Positions 1 to 7,240 of a stretch of 33,522 nt of DNA are shown here, in pieces. The notes below the pieces were generated by a model, which ran no database searches, was not told where the DNA came from, and worked only from the letters and a program-made list of their open reading frames with translations. The stretch comes from Nitrospirota bacterium (GTDB taxonomy: Bacteria; Nitrospirota; Thermodesulfovibrionia; Thermodesulfovibrionales; JdFR-88): positions 1 through 33,522 of the forward strand of contig JACWAF010000004.1 of NCBI GenBank assembly GCA_014874185.1, in the 5' to 3' direction. Made by a program: the position numbers and the translations under genes. How positions within the stretch are numbered: the stretch's first letter is position 1; each line of letters opens with the position of its first letter.

Positions 1-201
1 CTACCCACCCCTTAATCCCCTCCTGGGAGGGGACGGGGGTGGGTTGGGTTCCCGGCGCGCGGAGCCTGCCCCGTACCTGATACGGGGCTTGCGGGAATGA
101 CAATTGGGAGGTCTTTTGCAGGCGAGTGGAGACGAAATGGGTTCTTCAGCGTCGTTAAATCCCCTCCCTTCAAGGGAGGGGCTGGGGGAGGGTGAACATT
201 T
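1..201. repeat. GC-rich dispersed repeat with hairpins
   Basis: Non-coding stretch downstream of the cytochrome gene. It holds three perfect hairpins: arms 16-23/26-33 (CCCCTCC-type), arms 68-75/81-88 (GCCCCGTA with TACGGGGC), and arms 161-168/174-181 (CCCCTCCC with GGGAGGGG). The middle hairpin is followed by GGAATGAC, and the same layout (GGGGC hairpin then GGAATGAC) recurs near 9018-9046. This looks like a dispersed intergenic repeat. The hairpin at 161-181 may also act as an mRNA 3' end for the cytochrome, although no strong U-tract follows it. Confidence 0.55.
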
Positions 202-202
202 T

Positions 203-1588
203 CTACGGGTTTGAAGGGGCAAAGTAGCCCCGCTGCTCAAACCAGTTGTAATGGCATTTATTGCAGAGGGACTGCTGGTTTGTGGCGAACATGGAGGGGG
301 TCCTGCCGTAATAGGCGTGTGAGGCCTCCGTCGAGGTGCGGCCCTCGTTTGTGTCGGGGTAGCTCTGGGCCCCGTCATCGATGCCCCACCCGCTGTTATA
401 GACGATGTAATCGGGAATGAAATTCCATCTGCCCGCGTAATCCCAACCCGAGGCATGCGCCCTGTGGCAGGTAAGACAAAACACCTCGCTGTTGGCATCC
501 GGTCCGGCCGTGGAGCTGGTTGCTTGAGAAAGCGTGGCCAGGTTATTCGTCCCCAATTCGAAAGACACAAGCGAGGTAAACGCCGTCGCTGTGGCCCCGC
601 TATAAACGCCGGTCTTGACGTAAGCATTGTAATTGTTAATCTGCAGGCTGGTGAAATAATCCTCCATCGGATGCTGCTGTATGCTGCCGCCCGGAGGGAT
701 ATAGTAACCGTGCTTATAATCATTTTGCACGTTCGTATGACAGTTCTCGCACCAGTTGCCCATCCCCTGACCGTAAGCCACCCGCGTACTGCTGGCCGAC
801 TCCGCGCGGTTGAAGTCCAGGGGGGCAACGGCGTACGGAGGCGGATTCGCGAAGGCGTAACTGCCCGGCACCGAGACGGGCTGATATCCAACCCCTCCCA
901 AGAGCCTGTATACGCCCACCGCGGCCCCCGTTTGCGGCGCCGCTCCGTATGAGCCGGAGTTCACTATCGGGCCCAGGCCCTTGTTGAGGCTGAGGTCTGG
1001 AGCCGCGATAGCAAGAGTGGTGCCGCCGCTTAAATATTCCCTGTACCTGCCGTGCGGGTCATGGCAGCTTGTGCATCCCAGATACTGGCCGGGATACGTG
1101 CCGCCCGGGGCCGTCGTGCTTACCGAGGAATAGCCGTAATCAGCCGCCTCGATATTATGCCCGTGATTGTACCCGTAGCTGTACATGGTGGTCGCATTGC
1201 TGGCTATCCAGCTGTAATTGTGTTTGAGCCAGCCGAAATCGCCTCCGGGCGTCATTTGCGATGGGCCTATGCCGCTGACATAGGGGCTGCTCACGTTTAT
1301 ATCGGTAGGGTACGGGTTTGTCGTGTTGTGGCAATTGAGACAGGTGGAGCTTGAATCGGAGCCCTTCAGCAGGTATGAGTTGGGGGCGTTGAACTGGGTT
1401 GCGCCGCCAACGAAGGTTATGGGCTGGTTGTCTGACGAGTTGTGCATGGTATGACAACCCTCGCACAGCCCTACGCCTCCATCGTGAAAGGCCCATGAGT
1501 TCACGGACATGAAAAGGAGCGCCAAAAAGAAAAAAGCGGCATAGAGAGGCTTGACGGCCTTGATATCCAATCTCAACCTAAATGCCAT
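203..1588 (-). CDS. Secreted six-haem c-type cytochrome
   Basis: Predicted periplasmic or outer-surface electron-transfer protein of 461 aa. The chosen start (ATG at 1588) gives a good signal peptide, with basic residues then a hydrophobic core ending SVNSWA near residue 33; the longer frame to 1669 adds an unlikely charged leader. Six CxxCH haem-binding motifs are visible, with first cysteines near residues 42, 83, 172, 280, 371 and 442. The second-to-last is followed by RAHA and the third by DPHG, as in doubled-CxxCH multihaem proteins. Long Gly/Ser/Tyr-rich spacers separate the motifs. It is transcribed alone, divergently from the receiver gene. A sigma-54-like element lies about 60 bases upstream of the start, so the neighbouring NtrC-type regulator could control it (inference). 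The redox partner and precise function are unknown. Confidence 0.85.
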   Translation of the reverse strand: MAFRLRLDIKAVKPLYAAFFFLALLFMSVNSWAFHDGGVGLCEGCHTMHNSSDNQPITFVGGATQFNAPNSYLLKGSDSSSTCLNCHNTTNPYPTDINVSSPYVSGIGPSQMTPGGDFGWLKHNYSWIASNATTMYSYGYNHGHNIEAADYGYSSVSTTAPGGTYPGQYLGCTSCHDPHGRYREYLSGGTTLAIAAPDLSLNKGLGPIVNSGSYGAAPQTGAAVGVYRLLGGVGYQPVSVPGSYAFANPPPYAVAPLDFNRAESASSTRVAYGQGMGNWCENCHTNVQNDYKHGYYIPPGGSIQQHPMEDYFTSLQINNYNAYVKTGVYSGATATAFTSLVSFELGTNNLATLSQATSSTAGPDANSEVFCLTCHRAHASGWDYAGRWNFIPDYIVYNSGWGIDDGAQSYPDTNEGRTSTEASHAYYGRTPSMFATNQQSLCNKCHYNWFEQRGYFAPSNP

Positions 1589-1645
1589 CCCGCACCCATG
1601 GCCCTCTCCGGCCGGGAGAAGAACTCTTTTCCCGTTTCCCGTCAA

Positions 1646-1665
1646 AATGCTCCCTGCTCTCCAAG
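1646..1665 (-). promoter_or_regulatory. Possible sigma-54 promoter for the cytochrome
   Basis: On the minus strand CTTGG is followed by ten bases from the GG and then GC, AT. The invariant GG-N10-GC spacing of a -24/-12 element is present (GG complement 1661-1662, GC complement 1649-1650), but the other consensus bases match only partly. Transcription would start near 1637, leaving a leader of about 49 nt before the ATG at 1588. An NtrC-type activator is encoded nearby. A chance match is quite possible. Confidence 0.3.
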
Positions 1666-1841
1666 ACACGTCTAGTTTAACTTAAAGTCAATTCAAAAAA
1701 AAACCTGATATCCAGTCCGGGATGTTGGTTAAATAACCCGGAATTTTGGGTGATATGACCAAACCGCATCCGCACCGGTTGGGGCCGCAAATTTTTATTC
1801 TTTAAAAACAGCGACTTTTAACCGGGCAACCCGGGAATCAT

Positions 1842-1858
1842 TTGGTATGTTAATTGCA
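1842..1858 (+). promoter_or_regulatory. Sigma-54-like -24/-12 element
   Basis: TTGGTATG, four bases, then TTGCA: GG at 1844-1845 and GC at 1856-1857 with exactly ten bases between, close to the TGGCACG-N4-TTGCA consensus. Just upstream is a small inverted repeat (CCGGG-CAA-CCCGG, 1822-1834). If used, transcription begins near 1869, only about three bases before the receiver's ATG at 1872, so the mRNA would be nearly leaderless. No Shine-Dalgarno sequence is seen there either. Confidence 0.4.
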
Positions 1859-1871
1859 TCACTTCATTCCG

Positions 1872-2234
1872 ATGAGGCGGATACTAGTCGTTGACGATGA
1901 CATCCTGATACAAATTGCGCTGTCTAAGGTGCTGAAGACCTTCACACCGGACGTCCGCACCGTATCGACCGGCAAGGAGGCCCTGCAGGAAGTGAAGTCA
2001 AGTTTCTATCCCCTCTGCTTCCTGGACGTATGTCTGCCCGACGCCAACGGCCTCTCCCTGATGAGAGCCATAAAGGAACTGTCGCCAAAGACAAAGATAG
2101 TCATAATGACCGGCAACTACATAGACGATAATATGAAAAGGGCCATAGAGGACGCCTCTTTCGACTTCCTGCCCAAACCCTTCGACCTCTCCCAGGTCAG
2201 GGCGATAGCCGTAGAGGGGCTGGAAGACATTTAG
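1872..2234 (+). CDS. Stand-alone response-regulator receiver protein
   Basis: A 120-aa protein consisting of one CheY-like receiver domain and no output domain. The acidic pocket (D8, D9), phospho-acceptor D52 in the LDVCLPD stretch, T80 and K102 in PKPF are all present, so it should be phosphorylatable. The ATG at 1872 is chosen because the first beta strand starts right after it; an upstream TTG at 1854 in frame would add six residues. It runs convergent with the NtrC-type regulator, with about 60 bp between the stops holding only a weak hairpin (2263-2282) without a U-run. It may relay or compete for phosphate with the neighbouring kinase; this is inference. Confidence 0.85.
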   Translation: MRRILVVDDDILIQIALSKVLKTFTPDVRTVSTGKEALQEVKSSFYPLCFLDVCLPDANGLSLMRAIKELSPKTKIVIMTGNYIDDNMKRAIEDASFDFLPKPFDLSQVRAIAVEGLEDI

Positions 2235-2294
2235 CTTAAGGCAGATCGCCTCCCGCCTGTCCGGGCTTGCCCCAAAAAGCCCCCGGCTTCCGGA

Positions 2295-3689
2295 TCAGTT
2301 CTGGTCTTCGAGGCCGTATTTCTTTATCTGGTATCTGAGCGAATCGTAGCTTATGTTCAGGAGCCTGGCGGCAACCGTCTTGTTATTGCGGGACTTGTCA
2401 AGGGCCTGTTTTATAAGGTCCCTCTCAAGGTCCTCAAGCGAGATGCCCGCATCGGGAAGGGTAAATGGGGCCTGGGCGCCGGGCTGCTGCTGCCTGGGGG
2501 CGGAAGAATGGCCGACTATCTCGGGCGGAAAGTGGTCTGGTTCCACGATCTCGGTGTTTTCAAGCACCACCAGCCGCTCTATCACGTTTCTCAGTTCCCG
2601 CACGTTGCCCGGCCATTTATAGCCGGAAAGGACCCTGTACGCGTCCTGCGAGAACCCTTTTATATTGCCCTTGTTGTACTTGGCTGAAAAATTAAGCAGA
2701 AAGTGGTTGGCCAGAAGCCTTATGTCTTCCGTCCTCTCCCGCAGGGCGGGCACGTGAAGGCTGAAGGCGTTCAGCCTGTAGAAGAGGTCCATCCGGAACT
2801 GCTCTGTCTCAACGGCCCTTGCAAGGTCCCTGTTCGTGGTGGCCATCACTATCAAATCTATGGGTATCTCGTCCTTTCCGCCGATGCGCCTTACCGCCCG
2901 CTCCTCTATCACCCTGAGGAGCTTGCTTTGGAGAGTGGGCTTCATCTCCCCGATCTCGTCCAGCAGGATGGAGCCTCCGTCGGCCATCTCGAAGAGGCCC
3001 TTCTTCTCGCTCTTCGCGTCGGTGAAGGCGCCTTTTTCATAGCCGAACAGCTCGCTCTCAAGCAGTGTATCGGGAAGGGCCGCGCAGTTCACCCTGATGA
3101 AGGGCGCGTACTTGTCCCCGCCGTGTATATTGGCATGAATATTCCTTGCGATAAGCTCCTTGCCCGTCCCGCTCTCGCCCGTTATCAGTATCGTGGATAC
3201 GCGGGCGGCTATTATTTTTGCCGTCTTGTCCTTCAGTTCGCGTATGGGAAGGGACCCGCCCACGATCTCCTTGCCGAAGAGGTGAGAAAAGAACTTCCTG
3301 TAATAATTGACCTCTTTGCGGAGCTTTTCCTTCTCCAGGGCGTTTTTGATAACGATCTTCACCTCGTCTATGTTGAAGGGCTTTGTAAGGTAGTCGGCGG
3401 CGCCCAGCTTCATGGCCTTCACGGCGGTCTCGGCGGTGTCGTCCGCGGTGAGTATGATCACCTGCGCGGGCACTTCCATGCCCTTAAGCTCCTTTAATAT
3501 CTCTATGCCGCTCTTGCCGGGCAGCTTTACATCCAGCATGACCACGTCGGGGTTCCAGGCCATCACCTCCTCTGCCACGTTGTCGGCCTTGTTGTCGGCA
3601 CGGATCTCGTAACCCTGGCTCTTCAGGGCCCGGGAGAGCATCATGGATATCAGCTCGTCGTCATCAACTATGTATATCTTCTCTTTCAC
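2295..3689 (-). CDS. NtrC-family sigma-54-dependent response regulator
   Basis: 464 aa with the full three-domain layout. The receiver spans residues 1-120 (D53 acceptor, K103). The AAA+ sigma-54 activator domain spans about 145-385, with Walker A GESGTGKE at 171-178 and Walker B LLDEIG near 242. The C-terminal Fis-type helix-turn-helix is near 420-460. The sigma-54-contacting loop reads GAFTDA rather than GAFTGA, with the key threonine kept. The start overlaps the last 26 bases of the histidine kinase gene, indicating translational coupling and a cognate pair. It should activate -24/-12 promoters when phosphorylated; candidate targets lie at 1842 and 1665. The signal is unknown. Confidence 0.93.
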   Translation of the reverse strand: MKEKIYIVDDDELISMMLSRALKSQGYEIRADNKADNVAEEVMAWNPDVVMLDVKLPGKSGIEILKELKGMEVPAQVIILTADDTAETAVKAMKLGAADYLTKPFNIDEVKIVIKNALEKEKLRKEVNYYRKFFSHLFGKEIVGGSLPIRELKDKTAKIIAARVSTILITGESGTGKELIARNIHANIHGGDKYAPFIRVNCAALPDTLLESELFGYEKGAFTDAKSEKKGLFEMADGGSILLDEIGEMKPTLQSKLLRVIEERAVRRIGGKDEIPIDLIVMATTNRDLARAVETEQFRMDLFYRLNAFSLHVPALRERTEDIRLLANHFLLNFSAKYNKGNIKGFSQDAYRVLSGYKWPGNVRELRNVIERLVVLENTEIVEPDHFPPEIVGHSSAPRQQQPGAQAPFTLPDAGISLEDLERDLIKQALDKSRNNKTVAARLLNISYDSLRYQIKKYGLEDQN

Positions 3690-5145
3690 CTTTCTCCTGC
3701 CCTTCCGTTTTAGACTTCTGCTGCACGGGCAGCACTATTTTAAACGATGCGCCGCCCCCGGGGTTGTTCTCGGCCAGTATGCGCCCTCCGTGCTGCTCGA
3801 TGAGGCGTTTCGTTATGGCCAGGCCAAGCCCGGTGCCCTTCGCCTTCGTGGTGAAGAAAGGCTGGAATATCCTGCCCTCCATGCCGGGCTGTATCCCTTT
3901 GCCGGTATCGGATATTATCACAAGGATCGAACCGCTTGGGCGGTGATAGCTGGTCTTGACGGAGAGAGTGCCCCCATCCGGCATCGCGTCCAGCGCGTTC
4001 ATCAGAAGGTTCAAAAAGGCCTGCTCCAGCTGCAGGGGGTCGGCCATGGTAGGGGGGATGCCCTCTCCAAGCTCCTTTTTTATCAGGACCTCACGGCCAT
4101 CCGCCTTCTTGGCCGAGAGGGCCACTATGGAGAGCATGGATTCCATCCGCCTGTTTATGCTGGTCTCGTTGAGCTGGGGAAGGGGGGGCCTCGCGAAATT
4201 CAGGAGGTCTTTCATCAGGTATTCTATCCTCTTCACCTCGCCAAGGACCTTGGCGAGCGTGGCCATGTCCTCTTCCGGAAGACAGGAATCCTCGGACATT
4301 ATCTCCATGAAGGCCTTTATGCCCGCAAGGGGGTTCTTGATCTCGTGGGCAAGCCCGGCGGCAAGCTGCCCCAGTATCGATATCTGCTCCGTCCTTTGAA
4401 GCTCGTCATACATCCTCTGCACCGATGTCGCCATCTCGTTGAAGGAGTTGGCAACGATGCCGAACTCGTCCTCCAGCCCGTTGATCCTGTAGTTCAGGTC
4501 CCCGGCCTTGACCTTCCTGGTCGCCTCCATCAGCGAGTCTATCGAGGATGTAAACCGTTTCGTGAAGATAACGGCAAGTCCCATTATCAGGAGGGGCTGC
4601 AGCACCAGCAGCACGAACATGGCTGTCTTCGTGTTCGCCACCTCGCGGTCTATCTGGTCCGTCCTTTTTTCAAGCCTGCTCTCCGAGAGGACGATGATGT
4701 TGTCCAGGTCGGCTATGATCTGCTCGCCCACCTTGTAGGCGTTCTCCTGCTCGCCTATTTCCCGCCCGGCGCCGGCCCTGACCAGGAAAGCGCGGCTGAT
4801 GGAGGACTTGTAAAGTTCTATCCTGCTCCTCAGCTCGGTAAGCCTCCTCATTATGTCTTCCTTGTGGTGGCAGTCGAAGCACGTATCGGCAACCCCGCTC
4901 ATCTGCCCTACGTCGGTGACAAGCGTGCCAAAGCCTTTCGCGTAGCGGGTGTTCTTCAGGCCCAGGTCCCCCTGCACTTTTTTGACCTGGATGAGAAGAT
5001 GCTCCCGCAGGATCTCCACCTGGTGCAGCTTTATAAGGGTGTTCAGCTTCGCAATGGATTGCTCCACGGATATTATCGTGTACGTCCCGCCCAATATGAA
5101 TATGAGTGAGAAGAGACCGAGCCCTATGAGTATCTTCTTTCTCAC
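3664..5145 (-). CDS. Membrane histidine kinase with periplasmic haem c site
   Basis: 493 aa. TM1 is at about 5-25, a periplasmic segment at 26-174, TM2 at 175-195, HAMP at 196-250, and HisKA with H267 in AHEIKNP. The HATPase domain at about 365-475 has the N-box at N383, D413-TGKG and GTGLGL. The periplasmic part holds one CFDCH motif (C89-H93), a covalent haem c signature, so redox state or a small ligand such as NO, CO or O2 could be sensed. This is known from related haem sensor kinases but not proven here. Translation starts at GTG inside a GTGA overlap with the binding-protein stop. Order is binding protein, kinase, NtrC-type regulator. Confidence 0.92.
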   Translation of the reverse strand: MRKKILIGLGLFSLIFILGGTYTIISVEQSIAKLNTLIKLHQVEILREHLLIQVKKVQGDLGLKNTRYAKGFGTLVTDVGQMSGVADTCFDCHHKEDIMRRLTELRSRIELYKSSISRAFLVRAGAGREIGEQENAYKVGEQIIADLDNIIVLSESRLEKRTDQIDREVANTKTAMFVLLVLQPLLIMGLAVIFTKRFTSSIDSLMEATRKVKAGDLNYRINGLEDEFGIVANSFNEMATSVQRMYDELQRTEQISILGQLAAGLAHEIKNPLAGIKAFMEIMSEDSCLPEEDMATLAKVLGEVKRIEYLMKDLLNFARPPLPQLNETSINRRMESMLSIVALSAKKADGREVLIKKELGEGIPPTMADPLQLEQAFLNLLMNALDAMPDGGTLSVKTSYHRPSGSILVIISDTGKGIQPGMEGRIFQPFFTTKAKGTGLGLAITKRLIEQHGGRILAENNPGGGASFKIVLPVQQKSKTEGQEKGEREDIHS

Positions 5146-6089
5146 CTGGGGTCGTAATCGAACTTATAGATGTCCAGCCCGGCCTTTTCGCAGTACATGT
5201 AGACGGGCCCGTAATCACTTTCAGCGGCGCCTACGAACCTCTTCGCTCCGAACCGGGCCAGTATCTGGGCGCCCTCCGAATCCCTGTTCATCTCCAGGAG
5301 GACCGCTTTAAGCATCTTCTTCAGCATGGGGTCCATATCTTTTCTTACGGCGAAACAGCCGTCCGGCACCCATGGGGATTTATCCAGCACGACCAGCTCC
5401 TCTTTGGCCTTGCGGTCGTCCCTCTCGGCCCTTTCAATCTCGGTGTCCATGGCCGCGCCCGCGTCGGCCTTGCCGTTCAGCACGTCATGGATCACGTCCT
5501 CCTGGCTGCCGGCGAAATAGGTCTTCATAAAGCCCCTGTAATTGCCAATGCCGTTCTCCCTGAAATAGACAAGGGGCAGGAGATACCCTGCCGTAGTCGC
5601 CTTGTCCACAAAGGCGAAAGTCCTGCCCCTCATGTCGGCGGCCCGCCTGATACCCGAGCTTTTCCTTGCTATCAGCTCTCCGCGGCAGGTGGAAAGGCCG
5701 TCCGTTTTCTCCGGGCTGGCAAGCACCTCTAACCCAAACCTCTTGTGGGCTATCGCGTAACTGAAACTGCCAAGGAAGGCCCCGTCCATCATCCCCTCTT
5801 TCAGGTCGTCTATGACCGCGCCGTATCCGGGCAGGATGATGAGTTTTATACTGTAGCCGGTCCGTTTCCCGATATAGCCGGCCAGAGGTTTATAGCGGTC
5901 CAGCTGGTTAAAGACGTTCCTCTCCGGGACCAGTCCGATAACGAGCGTCCTCTCCGGGGGGGGAGGTTTTGGGGGAGGCGATTCGACCTTCTGTTCACAA
6001 CCTGAAAAAATAAGCGAAAACAAAGTAAATGCCGCGGCAAAGGACCTGAACATCCGGTAATTATAAACCTTTGTAGAAGCTTTATTCAA
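5142..6089 (-). CDS. PhnD-like periplasmic binding lipoprotein
   Basis: 315 aa from a TTG start with a modest GGGA ribosome site. An internal ATG at 6053 also gives a complete lipoprotein signal ending LIFSGC. A Pro-rich linker after the cysteine leads into a type-2 periplasmic-binding fold of the phosphate/phosphite/phosphonate (PhnD) family: LVIGLVPERN at the start of the domain, GRTFAFVDKATTAGYLLP in the middle, then a DVLNGKADAGAAMD stretch. No ABC permease or ATPase is next to it. The gene overlaps a haem histidine kinase and is followed by an NtrC-type regulator, so it most likely presents a ligand to the kinase instead of feeding a transporter (inference). The ligand is unknown; phosphite or phosphonate is only one option. 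Confidence 0.85.
   Translation of the reverse strand: MNKASTKVYNYRMFRSFAAAFTLFSLIFSGCEQKVESPPPKPPPPERTLVIGLVPERNVFNQLDRYKPLAGYIGKRTGYSIKLIILPGYGAVIDDLKEGMMDGAFLGSFSYAIAHKRFGLEVLASPEKTDGLSTCRGELIARKSSGIRRAADMRGRTFAFVDKATTAGYLLPLVYFRENGIGNYRGFMKTYFAGSQEDVIHDVLNGKADAGAAMDTEIERAERDDRKAKEELVVLDKSPWVPDGCFAVRKDMDPMLKKMLKAVLLEMNRDSEGAQILARFGAKRFVGAAESDYGPVYMYCEKAGLDIYKFDYDPR
6060..6089 (-). promoter_or_regulatory. Possible promoter of the three-component operon
   Basis: Minus-strand TTGAAT (6089-6084), an 18-base spacer and a perfect TATAAT (6065-6060). Transcription would begin near 6053, which is the internal ATG of the binding-protein gene. That would favour the shorter, leaderless product over the TTG start that overlaps the -35 box. 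The upstream lipoprotein terminator at 6129-6160 isolates this unit. Confidence 0.35.
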
Positions 6090-6128
6090 ACATTCCCTTT
6101 ATTTAATAAGATCTTCTTTTGGCGGGGC

Positions 6129-6160
6129 AAAATAAAAGGGGGGAGTTTGGAACTCCCCCC
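6129..6160 (-). terminator. Intrinsic terminator of the small lipoprotein gene
   Basis: Perfect ten-base-pair stem (6138-6147 with 6151-6160, GGGGGGAGTT/AACTCCCCCC) with a three-base loop. On the minus strand it is followed by TTTTATTTT (complement of 6129-6137). It lies 30 bases after the lipoprotein stop. Confidence 0.85.
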
Positions 6161-6189
6161 TTCAGGTGCGGTTCAGAGGCTGAGATGAA

Positions 6190-6339
6190 TTACTGTCCTG
6201 GCGCGTTCACTGCTCCGGGTGCGTTTTCAGCCGGGGCGCTCGGGGCGCCAGGGGCGGGTGCCTTGGGCTTGCAGGCCGTAATCGTCAGAAGAGAGAGGCC
6301 CAGTAACAGACTCAGGATAACGGAAGTAACATACCTCAT
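6190..6339 (-). CDS. Small 49-aa lipoprotein
   Basis: Short gene with a strong AGGAGG ribosome site seven bases before its ATG (6339) and its own intrinsic terminator. The protein has a signal peptide with lipobox ITAC (C23), followed by a Pro/Ala/Gly-rich tail (KPKAPAPGAPSAP-type) of 26 residues and nothing else. The length and low complexity recall entericidin-like or small cell-envelope lipoproteins, but no specific family is recognised. A similar Pro/Ala tail ends the SurA-N lipoprotein at 7241. It is placed between the alkyltransferase and the binding-protein operon. Confidence 0.75.
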   Translation of the reverse strand: MRYVTSVILSLLLGLSLLTITACKPKAPAPGAPSAPAENAPGAVNAPGQ

Positions 6340-6426
6340 CTTAATCCTCCTTGAATTGAATTGTCATTTATTTTCAGCCGCTGATTAGCCATTCTTAAGT
6401 TGAGATTAGCAGAAAAAGACTGCAAG

Positions 6427-6927
6427 TCAAGAAGAAAGACTGTCCCGGAGGGTGCTGTCGGCCCTGGCCGAATGATAATATTCCATTTCCAGGAGCCTTC
6501 TTTTAATATTCACATCCGGCGAGTACCCGCCCAGCCTTCCGCCGGATTCTATTACCCGGTGGCAGGGGAGGATTATCGGGAGGGGGTTTTTCGACAGCGC
6601 CTGCCCAACGGCCCTTGAAGCGCCGGGCCGCCCCACAATCTCCGAGAGCCATTTGTAAGTGCGGGTCTGGCCGTAAGGGATCTCTTTCAGGGCAAGCCAG
6701 ACGCGTTTTTCAAACTCGGTGCCGGCATCGAGGACAAAGGGAAGGGTGAATTCCCTCAGGCTTCCGTTGAAATAGGCGCGGATCTGGCGCGTTATCTCTT
6801 TCGGCGTCCTGCCCAGCTTTATCCCCGGAGGCCTCTCGTTTATGGAGATGCCGGCAAGGGATTTCCCTTTAAAGCTGATATGGAGGATGCCTACCGGGCT
6901 GTGGAAAGGCTCACAGGAAAAACTCAT
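6427..6927 (-). CDS. ogt: O6-alkylguanine-DNA alkyltransferase
   Basis: 166 aa from the chosen ATG at 6927; earlier in-frame starts at 6948 (ATG) and 6972 (TTG) are possible and have no better ribosome site. It transfers the alkyl group from O6-alkylguanine or O4-alkylthymine to its own cysteine in a one-time repair reaction. The active-site PCHRV motif is present (C122 in this numbering), preceded by GRPGASRAVGQA, the helix-turn-helix and arginine-finger region, and by the FEKRVW/PYGQTRTY segment typical of Ogt/MGMT. The N-terminal domain is short, as in Ogt. It overlaps the upstream DUF3553-like gene by 17 bases, so the two are co-transcribed. Confidence 0.93.
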   Translation of the reverse strand: MSFSCEPFHSPVGILHISFKGKSLAGISINERPPGIKLGRTPKEITRQIRAYFNGSLREFTLPFVLDAGTEFEKRVWLALKEIPYGQTRTYKWLSEIVGRPGASRAVGQALSKNPLPIILPCHRVIESGGRLGGYSPDVNIKRRLLEMEYYHSARADSTLRDSLSS

Positions 6928-7144
6928 CGCATAACCGGAGTCCCGCATAATAGCAGCAAAGCTCGTTATCAAGGTCGTTTATGAAAGAGCGCTCTTCGCC
7001 ATCTTCAAAGAGTACCCTGACGAAACAGAACCCCCCTTCCAGGACCGAATTCTTTTCCTCCACGACCTCCCCTATTCCCCAGATTGAATACCTGAGGTGC
7101 CTGACCCTGTCACCGAGCCTTAAATACAACCTTTTCCCCGGCAT
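6911..7144 (-). CDS. DUF3553-like small protein
   Basis: 77 aa. The core LRLGDRVRHLRYSIWGIGEVV followed by a VRVLFEDGEERSF strand resembles the DUF3553/UvrD-tail type beta-barrel module, which begins with GDRV.H...GIG.V. Function is unknown; related modules occur with DNA-repair helicases and regulators, and here the partner is a DNA-repair alkyltransferase. A TATAAT box (7155-7150 on the minus strand) lies so close to the ATG that the transcript would be almost leaderless, and no ribosome site is visible. A small palindrome TGCCC-AAA-GGGCA (7163-7175) lies in the promoter region. Confidence 0.7.
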   Translation of the reverse strand: MPGKRLYLRLGDRVRHLRYSIWGIGEVVEEKNSVLEGGFCFVRVLFEDGEERSFINDLDNELCCYYAGLRLCDEFFL

Positions 7145-7240
7145 ACATTATTATACCAACTGTGCCCAAAGGGCATGAAGGCTTTAAAAAAGTGCCATAT
7201 TATGTTATAAAGAAAGACCAACCCAAATTAGGAGGAATGA

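Noticed and set aside
1-891. 296-aa minus-strand frame at the window start
   Set aside because: It overlaps the six-haem cytochrome in another frame and has Arg/Pro/Ser-rich shadow composition.
2263-2282. Hairpin between the convergent receiver and NtrC-type genes as terminator
   Set aside because: Stem is only six pairs with an eight-base loop and no U-run on either strand, too weak to call.
3643-5109. 488-aa open frame on the plus strand over the histidine kinase
   Set aside because: It is antisense to a gene with clear kinase motifs, shows no recognisable domain, and arises from GC-rich codon structure.
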